Below, in pieces: positions 6,850 through 11,071 of a DNA stretch of 11,071 nucleotides (positions are counted from its first letter, which is position 1; every line of letters begins with the position of its first letter). The stretch comes from Oscillospiraceae bacterium. GTDB taxonomy: Bacteria; Bacillota_A; Clostridia; Oscillospirales; Oscillospiraceae. The notes under the pieces are model-generated. The model made no database searches and was not told the origin of the DNA. It saw only the letters and a program-made list of their open reading frames with translations. The stretch is taken from NCBI GenBank assembly GCA_017415945.1, contig JAFQDR010000005.1, positions 1-11,071 on the forward strand. Direction: 5' to 3'. Position numbers and translations under genes: made by a program.

Positions 6850-7170
6850 ATGGCATCAACAAAAGAGTATTTGGAATATGTTTTAGATCAGCTGTCCGAC
6901 TTGAATGAAATTACATACAGAGCAATGATGGGGGAGTACATCCTGTATTATCGCGGAAAAATCATCGGTGGAATCTATGATGATCGATTCCTTGTAAAGC
7001 CTGTGAACGCTGCGGTTGCCTTAACGCCTAATGGGGTATACGAAAAGCCGTATGAGGGAGCAAAGGAGATGCTGCTTGTTGATAACGTTGATGACAAGCG
7101 TTTTTTGACGACCCTCGTCACAGCTATGCATGATGATCTGCCCACACCAAAGAAAAAGAAAAAATCATAG
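6850..7170 (+). CDS. TfoX/Sxy N-terminal domain protein
   Basis: A 106-residue stand-alone TfoX N-terminal domain. The family pattern is visible in ITYRAMMGEYILYYRGKIIG (residues 21-40) and then GIYDDRFLVKP, matching the Arg-x-Met-x-Gly, Tyr and Gly-x-Ile layout of TfoX_N. TfoX/Sxy in gamma-proteobacteria activates competence with CRP. The isolated N-domain versions in Firmicutes lack the C-terminal domain and have no established role, so a competence function should not be assumed. The C-terminus ends in a basic KKKKK run. AGGTG at 6841-6845 precedes the ATG, and the 16-base gap to the membrane-protein gene suggests one transcript. A bidirectional terminator follows 1 base after the stop. 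Confidence 0.87.
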   Translation: MASTKEYLEYVLDQLSDLNEITYRAMMGEYILYYRGKIIGGIYDDRFLVKPVNAAVALTPNGVYEKPYEGAKEMLLVDNVDDKRFLTTLVTAMHDDLPTPKKKKKS

Positions 7171-7171
7171 A

Positions 7172-7203
7172 AAAAGACCGATGCGGTGAAGCATCGGTCT
7201 TTT
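7172..7203. terminator. Shared bidirectional terminator between the TfoX gene and ackA
   Basis: A perfect 13-base-pair stem, 7172-7184 with 7191-7203, and a GGTGAA loop. On the plus strand the right arm ends in TTTT. On the minus strand the A run at 7171-7175 becomes a five-T tail. It sits between two converging genes, 1 base after the TfoX stop and 16 bases beyond the ackA stop, so it can serve both. Confidence 0.92.
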
Positions 7204-7219
7204 GTGTGTATGTTTGATA

Positions 7220-8416
7220 TTACAGAGCGGAAACAATAGCTTTGGTATCCTGTGCGATAACCAGTTCTTCGTCGGTGGGGATGACCCACATAGCGACCTT
7301 GGAGTCTGCGGTGGAAACCTTGTGTTCGCCGCGCTTCTTGTTTTCTTCCGGATCCATTTCTGCGCCCAGATAGGTCAGGTAGGAAGCAATGCCTGCACGA
7401 GTGGGAGCGGAGTTTTCGCCAACACCTGCGGTAAAGACGATTGCGTCAACACCGTTCATTGCTGCTGCGTAAGAGCCGACAACCTTAGCTACCCAGTAGT
7501 CGAACATATCCAGAGCCAGCTGTGCACGTTCGTTGCCTTCCTTGGAAGCTGCTTCCAGATCGCGGAAGTCAGAGGAAACGCCGGAAACACCCAGAACGCC
7601 GGACTTCTTGTTCAGAATGTTCAGCATTTCGTCGATGGAGTAGCCGTACTTGTTCATCAGGAACTGCAGAACGCCGTTGTCCAGATCGCCGCAGCGGGTG
7701 CCCATGGGCAGGCCAACCAGAGGAGTGAAGCCCATGGAGGTGTCAACGCACTGACCGCCCTTGATAGCAGCGATGGAGGAACCGTTGCCCATGTGGCAAG
7801 TGATGATCTTCAGATCTTCAATGTTCTTGCCCATCAGTTCAGCGCAGCGAGCGGAAACGTAGCGGTGAGAGGTGCCGTGGAAGCCGTAACGACGGACCTT
7901 GTCGTTCTGGTAGTATTCGTAGGGAACAGCGTAGGTGTATGCCTTAGCGGGCATGGTCTGGTGGAAAGAGGTGTCAAATACTGCAACCATGGGAACATCG
8001 CCCATAACATCCTTGCATGCGTTGATGCCGGTGATGTTAGCGGGGTTGTGCAGAGGTGCCAGGGGGATGCAGTCTTCCAGAGCCTTCATAACATCGTCGT
8101 TCAGCAGAACGGAGGAAGCAAATGCTTCGCCGCCGTGAACAACACGGTGACCAACAGCTTCAATTTCCTTCATATCGGAAACGACGCCGCATTCTGCGCA
8201 GGTCAGCTTATCGATAACAGCTGCGATTGCTTCTGCGTGAGTGGGCATAGCAATGTCAAATTCGAACTTGCCGTCGGTTGCGGGGATCTTGTGAGTCAGA
8301 CGACCGTCAATGCCGATGCGTTCGCACAGACCCTTAGCGAATACGGTGTTGGTATCGGGGTCCATCAGCTGGTACTTCAGAGAGGAGCTGCCTGCGTTGA
8401 TAACAAGGATTTTCAT
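7220..8416 (-). CDS. ackA: Acetate kinase
   Basis: A 398-residue acetate kinase (ASKHA fold) that makes ATP and acetate from acetyl phosphate and ADP, the energy-yielding step of acetate fermentation. Residue numbering agrees with the Methanosarcina thermophila enzyme at every checked site: N7, S10, S12 and K14 in the NAGSSSLK loop, R91 in [10 protein letters not shown]148 in [11 protein letters not shown]180 in [12 protein letters not shown]211-G212 in HMGNGSS, and R241 in PMGTRCGD. The late FTAGVGENS block is also present. Codon choice is narrow (for example AAG and GAA dominate), as expected for a highly expressed gene. AAAGGA lies upstream of the ATG. No phosphotransacetylase gene is beside it, unlike the common pta-ackA operon. 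Confidence 0.98.
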   Translation of the reverse strand: MKILVINAGSSSLKYQLMDPDTNTVFAKGLCERIGIDGRLTHKIPATDGKFEFDIAMPTHAEAIAAVIDKLTCAECGVVSDMKEIEAVGHRVVHGGEAFASSVLLNDDVMKALEDCIPLAPLHNPANITGINACKDVMGDVPMVAVFDTSFHQTMPAKAYTYAVPYEYYQNDKVRRYGFHGTSHRYVSARCAELMGKNIEDLKIITCHMGNGSSIAAIKGGQCVDTSMGFTPLVGLPMGTRCGDLDNGVLQFLMNKYGYSIDEMLNILNKKSGVLGVSGVSSDFRDLEAASKEGNERAQLALDMFDYWVAKVVGSYAAAMNGVDAIVFTAGVGENSAPTRAGIASYLTYLGAEMDPEENKKRGEHKVSTADSKVAMWVIPTDEELVIAQDTKAIVSAL

Positions 8417-8437
8417 GAGTAATTTGTCCTTTCTTTA

Positions 8438-8466
8438 TTGAAATCTAACAAATTGAATTGTATTAT
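8438..8466 (+). promoter_or_regulatory. Probable sigma-A promoter of tmcAL
   Basis: TTGAAA at 8438-8443 and TATTAT at 8461-8466 each match 5 of 6 consensus bases and are spaced by 17. It points away from ackA and lies within the ackA leader region, just beside the minus-strand -10. The leader to the tmcAL ATG would be about 70 bases. Confidence 0.6.
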
Positions 8467-8468
8467 GT

Positions 8469-8477
8469 AGTATAACA
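8469..8477 (-). promoter_or_regulatory. Probable extended -10 promoter of ackA
   Basis: Read on the minus strand, TGTTATACT (8477 down to 8469) is an exact TGn plus TATACT, one base from the TATAAT consensus. No good -35 is seen at the usual distance, which is typical of extended -10 promoters. The leader to the ackA ATG would be about 45 bases. Confidence 0.55.
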
Positions 8478-8544
8478 ATCATACTTATTTTAGTTTCTTT
8501 TTCCTGAAAAGGCAAGAACTATTTTCTGTTTAAGGAGATTTCTT

Positions 8545-9741
8545 ATGAAGATTGTAGGAATTGTTGCAGAATACAATCCATTTCATAAAGGTCATGCATA
8601 TCAATTACAAAAAGTACGGGAGTTATATGGCGAGGATACGGCTATTGTATGTGTTATGTCGGGGGATTTCGTCCAGCGGGGAGAGCCTGCGGTCTTTTCA
8701 AAGTTTGCCAGAGCGGAGGCTGCGGTACGCTGCGGTGCGGATCTGATGATTGAACTGCCCCTGCATATCAGTATCGGTTCTGCGGAACGCTTTGCGGATG
8801 GTGCGGTGCAGATACTGGGACGTTTGGGGGTGGTTGATAGCCTTGTCTTTGGCAGCGAGCTGGAGGATCGTGCGCTATTAGAGCGTACCGCAGAGGTATT
8901 GTCTGCACCTGCCTTTGATGAAAGGATAAAATTACATCTGCAGAGCGGGTGCTCTTATCCGACAGCTCGCTCGAAAGCTTTGACCGAATTGATGGATGGT
9001 CTTGATGTGACCATGACCCCCAACAACAATTTGGGCGTGGAATATATTCGTGCCATCCGTCGTCACGGCTTTTCTATGGCTCCGCACCCTATCCTGCGGG
9101 TAGGCGCCATGCATGATGCCGTCTATGACGGCGAGATGAAGTCGGGCTCCGAGCTGCGCAGTCGAATATTCAATGGGGAAGATATCTCGGATTATGTTCC
9201 GCAAGAAGCCTTTGAAATCTATTCACGGGAAAGCGCTATGGGAAAAGGGCCTGTGTGCTTGAGCAAGCTGGAAACGGCAATCTTGTCCAGACTGCGTATG
9301 CTTTCGTACGATGTTTTTTCTGCGCTGCCCGATGCCTCTGAGGGCTTGGAGAATCGGCTGTACAATGCATGTCGGAGAGGAATCTCTCTTGAAAAAATAT
9401 ATGATACGGTAAAAAGCAAACGGTTCACCCATGCCCGTATCCGAAGAATGACTATGTGTGCGGCTTTGGGGATCAGCGGGGAGAATTACAGCAAGGAAAA
9501 TTTGTATGCCCGCGTGTTGGCTTTGAATGAGCGTGGTGCCAAAATACTGAAACAGTCGGAAACGCTGCGAAGTATTGATGTGATCAGCAAGCCCTCTGTT
9601 GCCAGAAAGTTATCGCAAGAAGTGCTGTCGATGTTTTGCAAGGCTGCCGACGCACACGATTTGTATGTGTTGGCCTATGAAAACCCAAGCCATCGACAAG
9701 GAGAACTGGATTGGAAAACCGGCCCTGTTTTTGTTAGATAA
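8545..9741 (+). CDS. tmcAL: tRNA(Met) cytidine acetate ligase TmcAL (YlbM)
   Basis: A 398-residue protein of the TmcAL/YlbM family. TmcAL uses ATP to activate acetate and acetylates the wobble cytidine of elongator tRNA-Met (ac4C34), which protects against misreading of AUA. The nucleotidyltransferase fold opens with GIVAEYNPFHKGH, giving the HxGH motif at H14-H17. MSGDFVQRGEPA follows at 38-49, then KFARAEAAVRCGAD and ELPLHISIGSAERFADG, all family signatures. TPNNNLGVEYIRAI lies in the middle, and the C-terminal half is helical and basic. Length is normal. AAGGAG at 8532-8537 fixes the start. It is divergent from ackA; ylbM beside pta/ackA is a recurring clostridial neighbourhood, and acetate is the shared metabolite. 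Confidence 0.95.
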   Translation: MKIVGIVAEYNPFHKGHAYQLQKVRELYGEDTAIVCVMSGDFVQRGEPAVFSKFARAEAAVRCGADLMIELPLHISIGSAERFADGAVQILGRLGVVDSLVFGSELEDRALLERTAEVLSAPAFDERIKLHLQSGCSYPTARSKALTELMDGLDVTMTPNNNLGVEYIRAIRRHGFSMAPHPILRVGAMHDAVYDGEMKSGSELRSRIFNGEDISDYVPQEAFEIYSRESAMGKGPVCLSKLETAILSRLRMLSYDVFSALPDASEGLENRLYNACRRGISLEKIYDTVKSKRFTHARIRRMTMCAALGISGENYSKENLYARVLALNERGAKILKQSETLRSIDVISKPSVARKLSQEVLSMFCKAADAHDLYVLAYENPSHRQGELDWKTGPVFVR

Positions 9742-9802
9742 GTGCGTCATGGCTTTACGAATGCCGTGGGGTATGATACCATATTGCAAAGGATGTGATG
9801 GA

Positions 9803-10921
9803 ATGCCAAAGAAGCTGATACTCACAATTTTTGTGGCGTGTATTTTGTACTGTATCACAGGCTGCAGTGCACTGTATTCCAATAGCTATTACTCTGAACA
9901 GGATTTTCAGGGGAACGAAAAAATTGATTTAGATGCGGATGTGCAGGTGGTACAAAATTACTCGGAGCTTCGCCGCTTGGTGTTTGGTATGGTGAACAGT
10001 CATACGGAGACGAAGGAACTGCTGTTTTCGGGGTATACGGGAAATGCTGTGTCTGACATTGCCTCCGTATGCAATGCTGTGAAAAACGAAAGCTCTTTTG
10101 GGGCGTACTGCGTGGATTATATTTCCTATGACCTGCGACAAATCGTTTCTTCTTACGAAGCAGTGATTTCCATTTCTTATTTGTACACAGCGGAAGAATT
10201 GCAGATCCTTCAGACGACCTCCAATTTGGACAGCTTTGCAGAACTGCTGGCACAGGCTTTGGAGCAGGGGGACACTAAGCTGGTGGTTCGAGTCAACAAC
10301 GGTATCGCCGATGCTGAGTCGGTCAATGAGCTGATGGAGCACACAGCACGGAGTCATCCTCTGCAAATTTCCTATATACCGAAGTTTAACGTCCGCATTT
10401 TCGACGGCAATACATCCCAGAAATTATATGATGTGTCTATCCAATATGATGTGAATTTGGATAACGGGGAACGTCTTCAGGCGATGAATGGGGTACTCTC
10501 GAGCATGATTCCCGAAGCAGCTGAAGCAGGATGGGAAAAACGAATCGCCATAGCTGCCGAACGTTTGAGCGGTCACTGCACATATACTGTAGACGGCGGG
10601 GATACCGCATATGAAGCATTGCTCGATTCTGCGGCGAACAGTCAGGGGATTGCCTGTGCGTTTAAGGCCTTATGCGATCGCATGGGTCTGGAGTGTCTTG
10701 TGGTGGACGGAAGCTTGGAGAAGCAGGCGCATTTCTGGAATATTATAAAAATTGAGGATGCCTACTATCATATGGATATCAGTCTGCTGGACAACCTGGG
10801 CGGGGAACGTAGTTTATTCCTGCGGGATGCGGAAAAACAGGTGAACTGTTGGTGGGATCAGTCTGAATATCCCGCGTGCGATGGTACGCTGACATATTCC
10901 TCTGTAATTTTATCGGAATAA
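9803..10921 (+). CDS. Predicted lipoprotein with transglutaminase-like domain, nucleophile Cys replaced by Ser
   Basis: A 372-residue exported lipoprotein. The N-terminus MPKKLILTIFVACILYC is a basic-hydrophobic signal peptide ending in the lipobox ITGC, so C21 is the predicted lipidated residue. Residues from about 22 to 260 match nothing I recognise. From about 265 to 335 a transglutaminase/cysteine-protease-like core is visible: SQGIACAFKALC (280-291), MGLECLVVDG, HFWN with H310, and YYHMDIS with D325. The His-to-Asp spacing of 15 is typical. In homologous clostridial domains this core usually reads CxGYAxAFKxLC; here the nucleophile position is S280. Activity is therefore doubtful and a binding role is possible. 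I reject an upstream in-frame ATG at 9599 because it overlaps tmcAL. The 9803 start has AAAGGA at 9788-9793 and begins the signal peptide. It follows tmcAL by 61 bases, and no clear terminator precedes the tRNA gene. Confidence 0.82.
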   Translation: MPKKLILTIFVACILYCITGCSALYSNSYYSEQDFQGNEKIDLDADVQVVQNYSELRRLVFGMVNSHTETKELLFSGYTGNAVSDIASVCNAVKNESSFGAYCVDYISYDLRQIVSSYEAVISISYLYTAEELQILQTTSNLDSFAELLAQALEQGDTKLVVRVNNGIADAESVNELMEHTARSHPLQISYIPKFNVRIFDGNTSQKLYDVSIQYDVNLDNGERLQAMNGVLSSMIPEAAEAGWEKRIAIAAERLSGHCTYTVDGGDTAYEALLDSAANSQGIACAFKALCDRMGLECLVVDGSLEKQAHFWNIIKIEDAYYHMDISLLDNLGGERSLFLRDAEKQVNCWWDQSEYPACDGTLTYSSVILSE

Positions 10922-10935
10922 ATCAAAATTTGGGC

Positions 10936-10963
10936 TTGACATTTTCTTCGAACGTGTTATAAT
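10936..10963 (+). promoter_or_regulatory. Consensus sigma-A promoter of tRNA-Gly
   Basis: A perfect TTGACA at 10936-10941 and a perfect TATAAT at 10958-10963 are separated by 16 bases, with an extended -10 TG at 10955-10956. This is the strongest promoter in the window, as expected for a stable RNA. Transcription would start about 10-14 bases before the mature tRNA 5' end. Confidence 0.93.
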
Positions 10964-10983
10964 AAATCTCGCATTCGACAAAT

Positions 10984-11059
10984 GCGGGCGTAGCTCATCC
11001 GGTAGAGCGCCACCTTGCCAAGGTGGAGGTAGCGAGTTCGAGCCTCGTCGCCCGCTCCA
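10984..11059 (+). tRNA. tRNA-Gly (anticodon GCC)
   Basis: A 76-base cloverleaf with encoded CCA. The acceptor stem GCGGGCG (10984-10990) pairs perfectly with CGCCCGC (11049-11055), followed by discriminator T and CCA at 11057-11059. The D stem is GCTC/GAGC and the anticodon stem is CCACC/GGTGG. The seven-base loop TTGCCAA carries GCC at 11017-11019, which reads GGC and GGU. The T arm is GCGAG/CTCGT with one G-U pair and a TTCGAGC loop. U73 agrees with bacterial glycine tRNAs. More tRNA genes may follow beyond the window edge. Confidence 0.97.
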
Positions 11060-11071
11060 TAATAAGGATAC

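Noticed and set aside
7202..8422. A 406-codon open frame on the plus strand antisense to all of ackA
   Set aside because: ackA is certain from full active-site conservation. The antisense frame has no Shine-Dalgarno, starts in the terminator tail, and encodes a low-complexity Cys/Val/Gly-rich product. It is a by-product of the narrow codon choice in ackA.
9771..9786. TATGAT or CATATT before the lipoprotein gene as a promoter, including a forespore type
   Set aside because: No -35 element is found at an acceptable spacing; the best candidate is only 12 bases away.
9599..9802. Longer upstream start for the lipoprotein gene (68 extra residues)
   Set aside because: It overlaps the tmcAL coding region in another frame, is rich in Cys and Trp with no signal peptide at its start, and has no good ribosome site. 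The 9803 start opens a textbook lipoprotein signal.
1..11071. CRISPR arrays, insertion sequences, phage genes, att sites, direct repeats, large riboswitches
   Set aside because: No repeat-spacer periodicity, transposase or integrase motif was seen. No intergenic region exceeds about 130 bases, and all are accounted for by promoters, terminators and leaders.

Overview
The window looks like chromosomal housekeeping sequence from an endospore-forming member of the Clostridia, possibly Oscillospirales. The main evidence is a full-length spoIVA with a plausible sigma-E promoter. The trmK/nif3 pair and the adjacent tmcAL and ackA are also usual Firmicutes arrangements. Gene starts have strong Shine-Dalgarno sequences, base composition is balanced, and genes are tightly packed. 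I see no insertion sequence, phage gene, CRISPR array or other sign of recent transfer.

Layout, left to right: (1) 1-380: the last codons of a CxxC zinc-ribbon-like protein and its terminator, then a small DUF1858 redox protein with its own terminator. (2) 395-1920: trmK (tRNA m1A22 methyltransferase) and a Nif3-family gene overlap by 13 bases and end at a strong terminator. (3) 1920-3522: a monocistronic sporulation unit, with sigma-E-like promoter, spoIVA and terminator. (4) 3524-6593: an M3-family oligoendopeptidase and a class I PLP aminotransferase. Each has a good sigma-A promoter, and no terminator lies between them, so they may also be cotranscribed. (5) 6630-7170: a small two-helix membrane protein and a TfoX N-terminal-domain protein, apparently co-translated. 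(6) 7172-8416: acetate kinase on the minus strand, convergent with the TfoX gene across a shared bidirectional terminator. (7) 8438-10921: a divergent promoter region, then tmcAL (acetate-dependent tRNA-Met acetylation) and a lipoprotein with a transglutaminase-like domain. (8) 10936-11059: a consensus promoter and tRNA-Gly(GCC).

How they fit together: three loci concern tRNA (trmK, tmcAL, tRNA-Gly). AckA and TmcAL are divergently transcribed and share acetate, so the pairing may be functional. SpoIVA is the spore-coat basement-layer ATPase.

The most unusual observation is that the transglutaminase-like lipoprotein keeps the His and Asp of the catalytic triad but has Ser where the nucleophilic Cys is expected. 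I found no clearly novel multi-gene system; the other findings concern regulatory architecture.
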